Shown piece after piece: positions 16,700 to 25,034 of a stretch of DNA of 64,000 bases (position 1 is its first letter; each line of letters begins with the position of its first letter). Under the pieces are notes generated by a model, which ran no database searches, was not told the DNA's origin, and saw only the letters and a list, made by a program, of their open reading frames with translations. The DNA comes from JACDBZ01 sp036262075 (GTDB taxonomy: Bacteria; Chloroflexota; Limnocylindria; QHBO01): positions 1 to 64,000 of the forward strand of contig DATAJO010000003.1 of assembly GCA_036262075.1 (NCBI GenBank), read 5' to 3'. A program made the translations under genes and the position numbers.

Positions 16700-16705
16700 A
16701 GCCTA
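16700..16705 (-). promoter_or_regulatory. -10 box of the nuclease/helicase gene
   Basis: TAGGCT on the minus strand lies about 26 nt before the ATG at 16673, leaving room for the Shine-Dalgarno GGAAGGAG. This is a leadered contrast to the leaderless genes around it. Confidence 0.5.
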
Positions 16706-16744
16706 CCGATCGGCGCGACAGCTCGGCTGTCGCGTGGCGCAGGC

Positions 16745-17557
16745 CTACGGGCGGGCGGATGGGGACGCGCTCGCGTCCGGGCTCACGGCGCGGCCGATGA
16801 CGAGCGCCCAGTCGCAGTCCGACGTGACGGTGACGAAGGCCGAGCCGCGGACGCCGACCGCAGCGAACTGCTGGGGCTGGAGCGTCCCGCGATCGACGCC
16901 GGAGCCGACGGTCGCGCTGATCGCCCGCACCGGCTCACCGCCGGTCTCGGCCAGCGACACGCCGAACCGGCAGCCGGAGCGCTCGGGATCGGTTGCGATC
17001 CAGCGCACGAGATGATCGCCGCGGCCGATGTCGACCGGTCCCTCCTCGGCGTCGCCGAAGCCGGCCATGCCGTGCAGCCATGGCGAGTCCTCGACGCGCG
17101 TGCCCGACCCGCGCAGGAACGGCTCCGGCTCGAAGCCGGCGGCGATCCAGCCCTCCTCGAAGTCCGGCTCGCGGGGATCGACATCGGTCACGAGGTACCA
17201 GCCGAGGTCGCCCGCGATGAACGGTCCCATCACCACCTCGAGCTCCGCCCCGAGCGGGAGGAGGCCGGTGACCGTGGGCGAGTCGGTGCCGGGGCGTTGG
17301 CGGACCCGCATGCCGTCGATCCGGGTGAGGGCGAGCTCGCCGGCGGCCATGTTCGGGATGGCGCCGCGGTCCGGCGTGGGCATCGGCGTCGGGGTTGGCG
17401 AGGGCGTCGGCGGGGGAACGGTGACGATCGGGCTGGGCGTCGGGCTCGGCGACGGCCGGATCGTGGGCGTCGCCAGCGGTGGCAGCGTGCAGGCCGCGAG
17501 CACGAGCGCAGCGCCGACCGCGGCGGCGAACGTTCGGCCGGGTGCGCGCTGGGTCAT
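16745..17557 (-). CDS. Lipoprotein with Pro/Thr linker and SH3-like domain
   Basis: The 270-residue exported protein has a signal peptide ending in a lipobox (LAAC at about residue 22), then about 40 residues of Pro/Thr/Ser repeats as a spacer. A domain with SH3b-like features follows (MRVRQRPGTDSPTVTGLLPLGAELEV, then GWYLVTDV and GWIAAGF). The C-terminal part (about 180-260) is unassigned and ends in an Ala/Ser/Pro tail. Probably envelope binding, for example to cell-wall polymer. A TACCCT box (17566-17571) lies 8 nt before the ATG. Confidence 0.8.
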   Translation of the reverse strand: MTQRAPGRTFAAAVGAALVLAACTLPPLATPTIRPSPSPTPSPIVTVPPPTPSPTPTPMPTPDRGAIPNMAAGELALTRIDGMRVRQRPGTDSPTVTGLLPLGAELEVVMGPFIAGDLGWYLVTDVDPREPDFEEGWIAAGFEPEPFLRGSGTRVEDSPWLHGMAGFGDAEEGPVDIGRGDHLVRWIATDPERSGCRFGVSLAETGGEPVRAISATVGSGVDRGTLQPQQFAAVGVRGSAFVTVTSDCDWALVIGRAVSPDASASPSARP

Positions 17558-17565
17558 CGGCCCAG

Positions 17566-17571
17566 AGGGTA
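17566..17571 (-). promoter_or_regulatory. -10 box of the SH3-like lipoprotein gene
   Basis: TACCCT on the minus strand lies 8 nt before ATG 17557, in the gap between this gene and the DUF72 gene. Confidence 0.5.
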
Positions 17572-17585
17572 GCGCGCCGGAGACC

Positions 17586-18614
17586 CTAGCGGTCGAGCCG
17601 GGGGATCGATGAGGCGAGGAGGTCGGCGATCTCGCGGGCGTTCGTGGTGCCGTAGTTCGCGTAGCAGTTGTTCATGAGGACGTGCACCTCGGGCACCCGC
17701 CCGGCGACCTCCTGGATGCGCGGCACCCACTCGGACAGCTCGCCCTCGTCGTAGAGGTAGCGGAAGCGCTCGACGACCGGGATGCCCGACTTCTCCCACG
17801 TCTCGCTGCGCCGGCCGTGGAAGCGGATGACGGACAGCTTCGGGCTGCTCACCAGCGTGACCGGCGGCACCGACGACTTTGTGCCCGGCGGCGCGTCGAC
17901 GATGACGTACGGGATCTGCTCGGACTCGAAGAAGCGGATCGTGCGCTCGCGGTTCTTCTCGTTGAACCAGCTGGCGTGGCGCAGCTCGACGGCGAACGGC
18001 GTGTCCCCGAGCCGCTCCCTGGCCGTGAGGATCTCCTCGCGCGACTCGCTGGTGGGGAAGAACCAGCGCGGGTACTGGAGGAACACCGCGCCGAGCTTGC
18101 CCGACGAGCGGAGCGGCTCGATGCCGTCCAGGAACCGGTTCCAGATCTCGTCCTCGACGTCCTTCGGCAGGTCGCGAGCGTAGACGCGCTTCTGGTCGAG
18201 GATGTCGGGCGGCAGCGACTCGCGGATGTCCTTCGGCAGCCGCTTGGGCTCGGACGGCTGGCCGGTCATCAGCGCGTGGGCCTTGATGTCGAAGGTGAAG
18301 TCCGGCGGCGTGCGCTCGAGCCACAGCTCGCCCTGCCGACGGGCGGGGAGGGCGTAGTACGTCGCGTCGACCTCGACGATGGGGAACTGGTTGGCGTAGT
18401 GGACGAGCCGCTCCTCCGCCGTGTTCGCATCGGGCGGGTAGAAGACGCCCGGCGCGGTCATCGTCGGGTCGGTCCAGGACGCGGTGCCCAGGCGGATCGT
18501 CGATCCGTTCGTCCGGATCGGCTCGCGCGCAGCCTCGGCGTGGGCCTCGCCGCGCCTGCCCGCGACGTCGGGGCCGGGATCGTGCGGGTTCGTCGTCGTG
18601 GTCGTCGTCGGCAT
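17586..18614 (-). CDS. DUF72 family protein (YecE-like TIM barrel)
   Basis: The 342-residue cytosolic protein is of the DUF72 family. Recognisable parts: GTASWTDP near residue 40, YYPP-like VFYPPD, FPIVEVDATYYALP, FTFDIKAH, the VELRHASWF strand, and the C-terminal VHVLMNNCYANYGTTNA (family N-N-x-x-x-x-x-A-P-x-N-A pattern). The biochemical role is unknown; a hydrolase or binding function in an isomerase-like barrel has been suggested for the family. A TACGCT box (18621-18626) lies 6 nt before the ATG. Confidence 0.88.
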   Translation of the reverse strand: MPTTTTTTNPHDPGPDVAGRRGEAHAEAAREPIRTNGSTIRLGTASWTDPTMTAPGVFYPPDANTAEERLVHYANQFPIVEVDATYYALPARRQGELWLERTPPDFTFDIKAHALMTGQPSEPKRLPKDIRESLPPDILDQKRVYARDLPKDVEDEIWNRFLDGIEPLRSSGKLGAVFLQYPRWFFPTSESREEILTARERLGDTPFAVELRHASWFNEKNRERTIRFFESEQIPYVIVDAPPGTKSSVPPVTLVSSPKLSVIRFHGRRSETWEKSGIPVVERFRYLYDEGELSEWVPRIQEVAGRVPEVHVLMNNCYANYGTTNAREIADLLASSIPRLDR

Positions 18615-18620
18615 GCGACG

Positions 18621-18626
18621 AGCGTA
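18621..18626 (-). promoter_or_regulatory. -10 box of the DUF72 gene
   Basis: TACGCT on the minus strand lies 6 nt before ATG 18614. Confidence 0.5.
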
Positions 18627-18681
18627 CTCGCCGATGTCGACAGGATCTGGCAGGAATGCCGGCCCCTGCCGGCTGATGCGG

Positions 18682-19134
18682 CTACTCCTGGCCGAGGGCG
18701 CGACGCACGCTGGGGAGGCAGAGGAGCAGCATCGCCAGGCTCGGGACCGCGAAGCCGATGAGGAAGGCGGGGTGCCAGGGCAGGGCGACGACCGCGATGG
18801 CGGTGCCGACGGCGACGAGCAGCTGCACGACGGCCGACGTGGTCCAGGACCACGCCCGGCGTCGCCGCACGCCCCGTGCGGCGATCGCGGCCGCGACGCC
18901 GAGCAGGAACGCGCCGGCGGCGGCGAATTGGAGGAGCGTCTCGGCCCGGGCGCCGCTCTCGCCGCCGAGGAAGGTGCGCTCGGCGACAGCCAGCAGGCTG
19001 AGCACGATGGCGAGCGCCACCGTGGCGAGCGCCTCGACGAGGAGGACGATGCGGACGGAACCGATGGCGGCGTTGCGCGAGATCGGCGCAGCGGGGGTGT
19101 CGGTGGCCTGGATGGCGGTCGGCAGGGCGGTCAT
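18682..19134 (-). CDS. Four-helix integral membrane protein, unknown
   Basis: The 150-residue product has four hydrophobic segments (about residues 24-46, 63-83, 95-113 and 118-138) with an Arg cluster between the second and third, so both termini are probably cytoplasmic. The family is not recognised. I prefer ATG 19134, which has GGAG 9 nt upstream; GTG 19149 is the longer alternative. A TAGGCT sequence near 19190 could be its -10. Confidence 0.65.
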   Translation of the reverse strand: MTALPTAIQATDTPAAPISRNAAIGSVRIVLLVEALATVALAIVLSLLAVAERTFLGGESGARAETLLQFAAAGAFLLGVAAAIAARGVRRRRAWSWTTSAVVQLLVAVGTAIAVVALPWHPAFLIGFAVPSLAMLLLCLPSVRRALGQE

Positions 19135-19263
19135 GGGCGGAGTCTCCACGCGACGCTCGGCTCGCGATACGGCGGATTGCCGCTGCGGAGCCTACGTCAT
19201 TCGTCCACGGCCGCCTACCCCCGCGACGCGGGGCGGCACGTGGCGTGCTTCATCGGCGCCGGC

Positions 19264-19764
19264 ATGGGGCGCGTGACGCGGATGCCGCATCGCAGCATGG
19301 AGGATCGGTCACGGGCGCTGGCCGAGGTCGAGGCCATCGCCTGGCTGCTCGACAACAGCATCCCCGTGCCCGGCACCGGTGGGCGGCGCTTCGGGATCGA
19401 CGCGATCATCGGACTCGTGCCGGTGGCGGGCGACCTCGTCAGCGGCGTCATCGGGCTGTACGTCGTGTGGCGCGGCGCCCGCCTGGGCGTGCCGCGCATC
19501 GTCGTGGCGCGCATGCTCGCGACATCGGCGCTCGACCTCGTCATCGGCGGCATCCCGTTCATCGGCGACGCGTTCGACCTGTGGTTCAAGGCGAACACCC
19601 GCAACCTCGCGCTGGTTCGGCGACACCTCGCCGATCCGGGCGCCTCGACGCGCGACGACTGGCTGATCGTCGGCGGGCTCGTGCTGGCCGTGGTGGCGGT
19701 GATCGTCCTGATCGGCTGGCTGCTCGTATCGCTCGTGACCGCGGTGGCCGGCGCGCTCAGCTGA
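19264..19764 (+). CDS. DUF4112 membrane protein
   Basis: The 166-residue protein is of the DUF4112 family. The conserved core is present: WLLDNSIPVPGTGGRRFGIDAIIGLVPVAGDLVS, a first membrane segment, and GGIPFIGDAFDLWFKANTRNLAL. A C-terminal helix pair (about 140-165) is probably membrane-embedded. The function is unknown. Start uncertain: ATG 19264, GTG 19273, ATG 19282 and ATG 19297 are all in frame, and no clear Shine-Dalgarno or -10 decides between them. Confidence 0.8.
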   Translation: MGRVTRMPHRSMEDRSRALAEVEAIAWLLDNSIPVPGTGGRRFGIDAIIGLVPVAGDLVSGVIGLYVVWRGARLGVPRIVVARMLATSALDLVIGGIPFIGDAFDLWFKANTRNLALVRRHLADPGASTRDDWLIVGGLVLAVVAVIVLIGWLLVSLVTAVAGALS

Positions 19765-19791
19765 TCCGGCGTTCTCGGCTGGCGGAGGGGG

Positions 19792-20784
19792 TCAGCCGAC
19801 CGGAACGCGACCGACGTCGGCGTAGCGGGTCAGCGCCCGGCCCGCCAGCTCGTGGATCCGCGCTCGAATCCACTCCGGCTCGAGGATCTCGACCGCATCG
19901 CCCAGGGCGAGGAGGCGGCCCGGCACCTCGTCCGGCCAGTCGACCTCGAGGCGCAGCACGAGCCAGCCCTCCGGGTCGTCCGACGGGTCGCCGATGCGTC
20001 GCGCGTTATCGACCGCGCGGACGCCGACCAGGTCGGCCAGGAGGCCGATGCGGTACGGGTCGACCCGCACGGTGATCTCGAGCCGCGGGGCGGACTCCTC
20101 GTAGGCGGCGATCGATGCCTGCCAGTGCTCGCCGAGGTCGAAGCCGGGCGGCCGGGTGAACGGCTGCTCGGTCGGCGTCACGCGGCTGAAGCGCGAGACG
20201 CGGTACGTGCGGATGTCGTCCTCGGCCGATGCGACGAGGTACCAGATCCCGGCCTTCAGGACGAGGCCGAGCGGATCGAGGATGCGGTTCACCTCGCCGC
20301 CGGCGCGGCGGTAGCCGACGGTGATGCGCTGCGCCTCCCACACGGCGTTGGCGATCGCGGCGAGGTGCGGGACCGATTCGCTCGACCGGAACCAGCCGGC
20401 CGCGTCGAGGTGGAAGCGCTCGACGAGGCGCTGGGCGCGGGCGCGCAGCTCGGCCGGCAGGGCGGCGAGGACCTTGAGTCGCGCGGCAGCGACGACCGTG
20501 CCGAGGCCGAGCTCGGCGGCCGGGCCGGGAAGGCCGGACAGGAACAGCGCCTCGGCCTCGGCGCCGGTGAGGCCGGTGAGACGGGTGCGGTATCCGTCGA
20601 CGAGCTGGATGCCGCCGTGCGGTCCGCGCTCGGCGTAGATCGGCACGCCGGCGGCGCTCAGCGCCTCGACGTCGCGATGGATGGTCCGCTCGCTGACCTC
20701 GAGCTCGGCGGCGAGCATCGCGGCCGTCATGCGGCCACGCGCCTGGAGCAGGAGGAGGAGCTGGACGAGCCGAGAGGCACGCAT
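19792..20784 (-). CDS. WYL-domain transcription regulator with DeoR-like HTH
   Basis: The 330-residue regulator has an N-terminal winged HTH (residues 1-60: RLVQLLLLLQARGRMTAAMLAAELEVSERTIHRDVEAL), a WYL domain (about 140-210, including GIWYLVASAEDDIRTYRVSRF) and a C-terminal WCX-like extension. WYL domains bind nucleic-acid or nucleotide ligands and often control DNA-repair or stress genes. The target here is unknown; the neighbouring alpha/beta hydrolase and msrB are candidates. A TATCAT box (20793-20798) lies 8 nt before the ATG. Confidence 0.9.
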   Translation of the reverse strand: MRASRLVQLLLLLQARGRMTAAMLAAELEVSERTIHRDVEALSAAGVPIYAERGPHGGIQLVDGYRTRLTGLTGAEAEALFLSGLPGPAAELGLGTVVAAARLKVLAALPAELRARAQRLVERFHLDAAGWFRSSESVPHLAAIANAVWEAQRITVGYRRAGGEVNRILDPLGLVLKAGIWYLVASAEDDIRTYRVSRFSRVTPTEQPFTRPPGFDLGEHWQASIAAYEESAPRLEITVRVDPYRIGLLADLVGVRAVDNARRIGDPSDDPEGWLVLRLEVDWPDEVPGRLLALGDAVEILEPEWIRARIHELAGRALTRYADVGRVPVG

Positions 20785-20792
20785 CGGCGCCG

Positions 20793-20798
20793 ATGATA
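20793..20798 (-). promoter_or_regulatory. -10 box of the WYL regulator
   Basis: TATCAT on the minus strand lies 8 nt before ATG 20784, a leaderless-type start. Confidence 0.5.
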
Positions 20799-20821
20799 CG
20801 GCCGATACCTGCCAATTTCCG

Positions 20822-21340
20822 TCAGGTACGTTCCTCGATGAACCGGGCGACCTCGTCCATCGCCTCGTCGACGACCGCGTTCAGGCCGTGCCCGAGCCGC
20901 GGCCAGGTGCGGAGTCGGGCGTCGGGGAGCCGCTCGACCGCGGCGCGCAGCAGGTCGATGCGCGCGAACGGGTCGGATTCGCCGGACAGGAGCAGCACCG
21001 GGCAGGCGATGCCCGGGAAATGGGCGGTGCGCTCGTCCCAGGCCTCCTGCCGGCCCGGCGCGTGGAGCGGGAACGAGAGCAGCACCAGCGCCCGTGGCAG
21101 CTCCTCGGCGGCGAGCAGGGACGCCACGCGACCGCCGAACGAATGGCCACCGATGACCGACGTCGCCAGCTCGTCGCCGACGGCCTCGCGGTAGGCCGGC
21201 ACGGCGCGCTCGGCCTTGCCGCGCGGCAGCGGGACGAGGTCGACGCTCAGCCCGCGTCGTGCCAGCGCGTTGGCGTACGGGCGGAGGCGCTCGATCGAGC
21301 CGGAGGCGCCGGGACCGAGGAAGACGTGGCTGGCGGGCAT
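20822..21340 (-). CDS. Alpha/beta hydrolase (dienelactone-hydrolase-like)
   Basis: The 172-residue compact alpha/beta hydrolase has its nucleophile Ser in GHSFGG, the acid Asp in SGESDPF and the catalytic His in LGHGLN. It is short for the superfamily and has no lid, as in the KANL3/Tex30-like and small dienelactone hydrolase group. The substrate is unknown. ATG 21340 is preferred over ATG 21346 because a TATGCT box (21349-21354) lies 8 nt upstream. The gene is divergent from msrB with about 50 nt between starts. Confidence 0.85.
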   Translation of the reverse strand: MPASHVFLGPGASGSIERLRPYANALARRGLSVDLVPLPRGKAERAVPAYREAVGDELATSVIGGHSFGGRVASLLAAEELPRALVLLSFPLHAPGRQEAWDERTAHFPGIACPVLLLSGESDPFARIDLLRAAVERLPDARLRTWPRLGHGLNAVVDEAMDEVARFIEERT

Positions 21341-21348
21341 CGCCACAG

Positions 21349-21384
21349 AGCATAGTCGCGCCCGGCCGGGGATCGGCGTACGCT
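21349..21384. promoter_or_regulatory. Divergent -10 boxes of the hydrolase and msrB
   Basis: TATGCT (21349-21354, minus) and TACGCT (21379-21384, plus) lie back to back, 8 and 6 nt before their respective start codons. Confidence 0.5.
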
Positions 21385-21390
21385 CAGGCC

Positions 21391-21819
21391 ATGACGCGAG
21401 AGAAGCTGACGAAGAGCGACGAGGAGTGGCGCGCCGAGCTCACCCCGGAGCAGTACCACGTGCTCCGCGAGGCGGGCACCGAGCGCGCGTTCACCGGCGC
21501 GTACTGGGACGAGCACCGGCCCGGCGTGTACCGATGCGCCGCCTGCGACGCGGTCCTGTTCGAGTCGGATACGAAGTTCGAGTCCGGCAGCGGCTGGCCG
21601 TCGTTCTTCGAGCCGGCCGAGTCCGATGCCGTCGAGCTCGTCGAGGACACCTCGTACGGCATGCGCCGGACCGAGGTCCGCTGCGCCCGCTGCGGCAGCC
21701 ACCTGGGCCACCTGTTCGACGACGCGCACGACCAGCCCACCGGCCTGCGCTACTGCATCAACTCCGCGGCGCTCACGCTCGACCCGAAGGTGAAGCGAGA
21801 GCCGATCGAGCAGGTCTGA
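21391..21819 (+). CDS. msrB: Peptide-methionine (R)-S-oxide reductase
   Basis: Repairs methionine-R-sulfoxide in oxidised proteins with thioredoxin as reductant. In 142 residues: the zinc-binding pairs CAAC (about residue 47) and CARC (about 96), FESGSGWPSFF, and the catalytic Cys in RYCINSAAL (the selenocysteine position of some homologues). It opens with KLTKSDEEWRAELTPEQYHVLREAGTE, a typical MsrB start. msrA is not in the window. The gene is convergent with threonine aldolase; the stops are 9 nt apart. Confidence 0.95.
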   Translation: MTREKLTKSDEEWRAELTPEQYHVLREAGTERAFTGAYWDEHRPGVYRCAACDAVLFESDTKFESGSGWPSFFEPAESDAVELVEDTSYGMRRTEVRCARCGSHLGHLFDDAHDQPTGLRYCINSAALTLDPKVKREPIEQV

Positions 21820-21828
21820 GCGGGACGG

Positions 21829-22884
21829 TCAACGGCCGTCCGCGACCGCCCGCATGACCTTCGCCGCCTCGCGGACGTCGTCGGCACCGACGTCGAGGTG
21901 GGTGACCGCGCGAATCGTGCGCGGTCCGAAGGCGTTGACCAGCACGCCCCGCTCCCGGCACGCGGCGACGAATCCGGGCGCATCAGGCACGCCGGTGCGC
22001 TCGACGAGGTCGAAGACGACGATGTTCGTCTGCACCGCATCGAGGTCGAGGACGACGTCGTCGCCGCGCAGCAGCTCGCGGGCGAGGAGCTTCGCGTTGT
22101 CGTGGTCCTCCGCCAGCCGCCCGACGTTGTTCGCGAGGGCGTAGCGGCCCGCCGCGGCGAGGATCCCGGCCTGGCGCATCGCGCCGCCGGCCATGCGCCG
22201 GTACCGATGCGCCTGCTCGATGCGCTCGCGGCCGCCGGCGAGCATCGATCCGGCCGGCGCCCCGAGGCCCTTCGACAGCGACAACGACACGAGGTCGAAT
22301 CCCGCCGCCAGCTCGCGCGCCGGACGGCCGGTCGCCACGGCCGCGTTGAGCAGCCGCGCGCCGTCGAGGTAGGTCGCCAGGCCGTGCTCGCGAGCGACGG
22401 CCACGGAGCGCGCCAGCGCATCGGCGGGGACGATCCGGCCGCCCGAGGTGTTGTGGGTGTTCTCGGCGACGAGCAGCGTGGTCGGGGGTGAGGCGATGTG
22501 CCCGCGCGGCGTGATGCCGGCCCGGACGTCATCGGCGTCGTACGTCCCGCGGCTGCCGATGGCCGTGAACTGCACGCCGGCGTTCGCGCCGCCGCCGCCG
22601 GTCTCGAAGCGCACGATATGCGCGCTGACCGGCACGAGCACGTCGTCGCCGGGGCGGGTGAGGGTCCGGAGCGCGACCTGGTTCGCCATCGTGCCGCTCG
22701 GCAGGAACAGCGCCGCCTCGGTGCCGAGCAGCTCCGCCACCTCGGCCTGGAGCGCGTTGACCGTCGGGTCCTCGCCGTACTGGTCGTCGCCGACCTCCGC
22801 CTCGGCGATGGCGCGGCGCATCTCCGGCGACGGCAGGGTGACGGTGTCGGATCGCAAGTCGATCCGTCGGGCAAGCTGGCTCAC
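21829..22884 (-). CDS. ltaE: Low-specificity L-threonine aldolase
   Basis: PLP enzyme cleaving L-threonine/allo-threonine to glycine and acetaldehyde. Hallmarks in 351 residues: IDLRSDTVTLPSPEMR at the N-terminus, VGDDQYGEDPTVN, ENTHNTSGG, the YLDGARL strand (PLP-ring Asp) and the Schiff-base Lys in SLSKGLGAP. Length and order match LtaE. The GTG start at 22884 is supported by a TATCAT box (22891-22896) 6 nt upstream. A related beta-eliminating lyase specificity is the alternative. Confidence 0.92.
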   Translation of the reverse strand: MSQLARRIDLRSDTVTLPSPEMRRAIAEAEVGDDQYGEDPTVNALQAEVAELLGTEAALFLPSGTMANQVALRTLTRPGDDVLVPVSAHIVRFETGGGGANAGVQFTAIGSRGTYDADDVRAGITPRGHIASPPTTLLVAENTHNTSGGRIVPADALARSVAVAREHGLATYLDGARLLNAAVATGRPARELAAGFDLVSLSLSKGLGAPAGSMLAGGRERIEQAHRYRRMAGGAMRQAGILAAAGRYALANNVGRLAEDHDNAKLLARELLRGDDVVLDLDAVQTNIVVFDLVERTGVPDAPGFVAACRERGVLVNAFGPRTIRAVTHLDVGADDVREAAKVMRAVADGR

Positions 22885-22890
22885 CCGCCG

Positions 22891-22896
22891 ATGATA
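22891..22896 (-). promoter_or_regulatory. -10 box of threonine aldolase
   Basis: TATCAT on the minus strand lies 6 nt before the GTG start at 22884 and supports that non-ATG start. Confidence 0.5.
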
Positions 22897-22913
22897 CGGG
22901 TCGGGCGACCGGC

Positions 22914-23345
22914 TCAGTGCGCGGGGAGACGGCCGCGGATCGTCCGCCGCCGGCGGCGCTGGACCACCGTGGAGACCGCCGCCGCATGTGCCGGCGACGA
23001 GCCGACGCCGTCACGCAGCCAGGCGATCGCGGCGTCGAGGTCGTCGGTCGCGAACGGCTTGGCGAGGATGGCGACCCCGGGCCCCGACACGAGCTCGATC
23101 GGCAGCGACGGCAGGGCCAGGCCGGTGCAGATCAGGAGGCGGGGGAGGGCCTGGAGCTCTTCGCGGACGCGGTGGCCGAGCGACAGGAACTGGGTGCCGT
23201 CGACGACGAGGGCATCGGGCCGCAGGCCGATGGCCAGGCGGCCGTCGAGCTCGACCGGGTCGAGCACCTCCGCCTCGGCGATCAGCTCCCCGAGGAGCAG
23301 GCGCATGCCCGGTTCGCGATCGCTGACCCAGATCGCCGCGCTCAC
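22914..23345 (-). CDS. Stand-alone receiver-like (CheY-type) domain protein
   Basis: The 143-residue protein resembles a response-regulator receiver: an acidic site after strand 1 (WVSDRE), the putative phospho-acceptor Asp in ALVVDGTQ, Thr in LLICTG and Lys in ILAKPFATDDLDAAIAW. A basic tail (RRRRRTIRGRL) follows and no output domain is present. The frame is open up to ATG 23429, but codons there lose the G/C third-position bias, so GTG 23345 is preferred. It may work as a phospho-relay or be a degenerate receiver. It is divergent from the molybdopterin oxidoreductase. Confidence 0.72.
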   Translation of the reverse strand: MSAAIWVSDREPGMRLLLGELIAEAEVLDPVELDGRLAIGLRPDALVVDGTQFLSLGHRVREELQALPRLLICTGLALPSLPIELVSGPGVAILAKPFATDDLDAAIAWLRDGVGSSPAHAAAVSTVVQRRRRRTIRGRLPAH

Positions 23346-23417
23346 GATGCGTCCGAACAGCAAGCGGAGTGCCGAATTGGCGGGGTCGCAGACCGAACCT
23401 GCGGTGGCGGGGCTCCG

Positions 23418-23423
23418 TACGAT
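23418..23423 (+). promoter_or_regulatory. -10 box of the molybdopterin oxidoreductase gene
   Basis: TACGAT lies 15 nt before ATG 23439. Confidence 0.4.
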
Positions 23424-23438
23424 TGTCATCCTCGTCGT

Positions 23439-25019
23439 ATGGATGAACGAATGAGCGAGCGGACCTGGCAGCCGATGGACCGCCCGGCCACGCCGAGCCG
23501 CGGCCTGGCCGCGATCGCCGGCGCCGTGGCCGGTGCGGCCGCGCTCGGGGCCGCGGAGCTGCTCGCCGGCATCCTGCCCGGCGCCGCGAGCCCGGTCGTG
23601 GCCATCGGCGACCTCGTCATCTCGCTCCAGCCGCCGGGGGCGAAGCAGCTCGTCGTCGACCTGCTCGGCACGGCCGACAAGCTCGCGCTCAACCTGCTCG
23701 TCGTGGCCGTGGCGCTCGGCATCGCCGCGGGCCTGGGCGTGCTCGCGCGCCGATCGTTCGACCTTGCCCGCATCGGCTTCGCCGCCTTCGGCATCCTCGC
23801 CCTCGGGGCGAGCCTCCGTGACCCGCTCGCCTCGCCGCTCACCAGCCTCATCGTGGCCGCGCTGGCCGTCCTCGTGGCGATCGTCGTGCTGCGACGGCTG
23901 CTCGCCGCGGCCGCTCGGCGGCTCGGCCCGCCCGCAGCCGAGATGCCGGCCTGGGGGCGGCGGAAGTTCCTCATCGGCTCCGGCGCGCTCGTGGCCGCAT
24001 CGGTCGCCGGCGGCGTCCTCGGGCGGACACTGCTCGAGCGCGGGCGGCTGGGCGCGGTGCCGCAGACGGGGGCGCTGCCCAGCCCGGCCGAGCCGGCGCC
24101 ACCGCTGCCGGACGGCGCCGAGCTCGAGGTGAACGGCATCACGCCGCTCGTCACGCCCAACGAGCGCTTCTACCGGATCGACACCGCGCTCATCATCCCG
24201 CGGCCGGAGCTGGCGAAATGGCGCCTGCGGATCCACGGCATGGTCGAGAACGAGCTCGAGCTCACGTACGACGAGCTCCTCGAGGAGCCGATCATCGAGC
24301 GGTACGTGACGATCGCGTGCGTGAGCAACGAGGTCGGTGGCGACCTCGTCGGCAACGCGCGCTGGGGCGGGGTGTCGCTGCGCCGGCTCCTCGACCGCGC
24401 CGGCGTCGATCCGGCCGCGACGCAGATCGTCGGTCGCGCGGTCGACGGCTTCACCGCCGGCTTCCCGGCCGTGCACGCCCTGACGGAGGGGACCGAGTCG
24501 CTCGTGGCGCTCACGATGAACGGCGAGCCGCTGCCGCCGGACCATGGCTTCCCGGCGCGCCTCATCGTGCCGGGACTGTTCGGCTACGTATCGGCCACGA
24601 AGTGGCTGGGCGAGATCGAGCTCACGACCTGGGAGGCCTTCGACGCGTACTGGGTCCCGCTCGGATGGGCGAAGGAAGGACCGATCCTGACGCAGTCGCG
24701 GATCGACACGCCTCGTCGCGGTGACCGGCTCCCCGCCGGCACGATCCCGGTCGCCGGCGTGGCGTGGGCGCCGGATCGGGGGATCGGCGCGGTCCAGGTC
24801 CAGGTCGACGACGGCCCATGGTCGTACGCCGAGCTCAGCACGCCGATCTCCGACGCCACGTGGGTCCAGTTCGTGTACCAATGGAACGCGACGCCCGGCG
24901 ACCACACGCTCCGCGTCCGCGCCACCGACGGCCACGGCGAGGTCCAGGAGGAGGGGCCGACCCGGCCCGCCCCGGACGGAGCGCGCGGGTATCACACGGT
25001 CGAGGTCAGCGTCGGCTGA
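23439..25019 (+). CDS. Membrane-anchored sulfite-oxidase-family molybdopterin oxidoreductase
   Basis: The 526-residue protein has an N-terminal block of about four transmembrane helices (residues 20-175), then a twin-Arg-like RRKFLIGSGALVAASVAGG segment. An extracytoplasmic molybdopterin-binding domain (about 230-410) follows, with the Mo-ligating Cys294 in TIACVSNEVGG and the GWAKEGPILTQSRIDTP stretch. A C-terminal Mo-co dimerisation/Ig-like domain (about 440-526) ends the protein. The family includes sulfite oxidase and YedY; the physiological substrate is unknown. ATG 23451 is an alternative start, as the first codons have atypical third positions. Confidence 0.88.
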   Translation: MDERMSERTWQPMDRPATPSRGLAAIAGAVAGAAALGAAELLAGILPGAASPVVAIGDLVISLQPPGAKQLVVDLLGTADKLALNLLVVAVALGIAAGLGVLARRSFDLARIGFAAFGILALGASLRDPLASPLTSLIVAALAVLVAIVVLRRLLAAAARRLGPPAAEMPAWGRRKFLIGSGALVAASVAGGVLGRTLLERGRLGAVPQTGALPSPAEPAPPLPDGAELEVNGITPLVTPNERFYRIDTALIIPRPELAKWRLRIHGMVENELELTYDELLEEPIIERYVTIACVSNEVGGDLVGNARWGGVSLRRLLDRAGVDPAATQIVGRAVDGFTAGFPAVHALTEGTESLVALTMNGEPLPPDHGFPARLIVPGLFGYVSATKWLGEIELTTWEAFDAYWVPLGWAKEGPILTQSRIDTPRRGDRLPAGTIPVAGVAWAPDRGIGAVQVQVDDGPWSYAELSTPISDATWVQFVYQWNATPGDHTLRVRATDGHGEVQEEGPTRPAPDGARGYHTVEVSVG

Positions 25020-25034
25020 CGCTCGCCGCCGCCG

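Noticed and set aside
22914..23429. ATG 23429 as start of the receiver-like protein
   Set aside because: The 28 extra codons contain many A/T third positions and add no domain; GTG 23345 begins just before the first strand of the fold.
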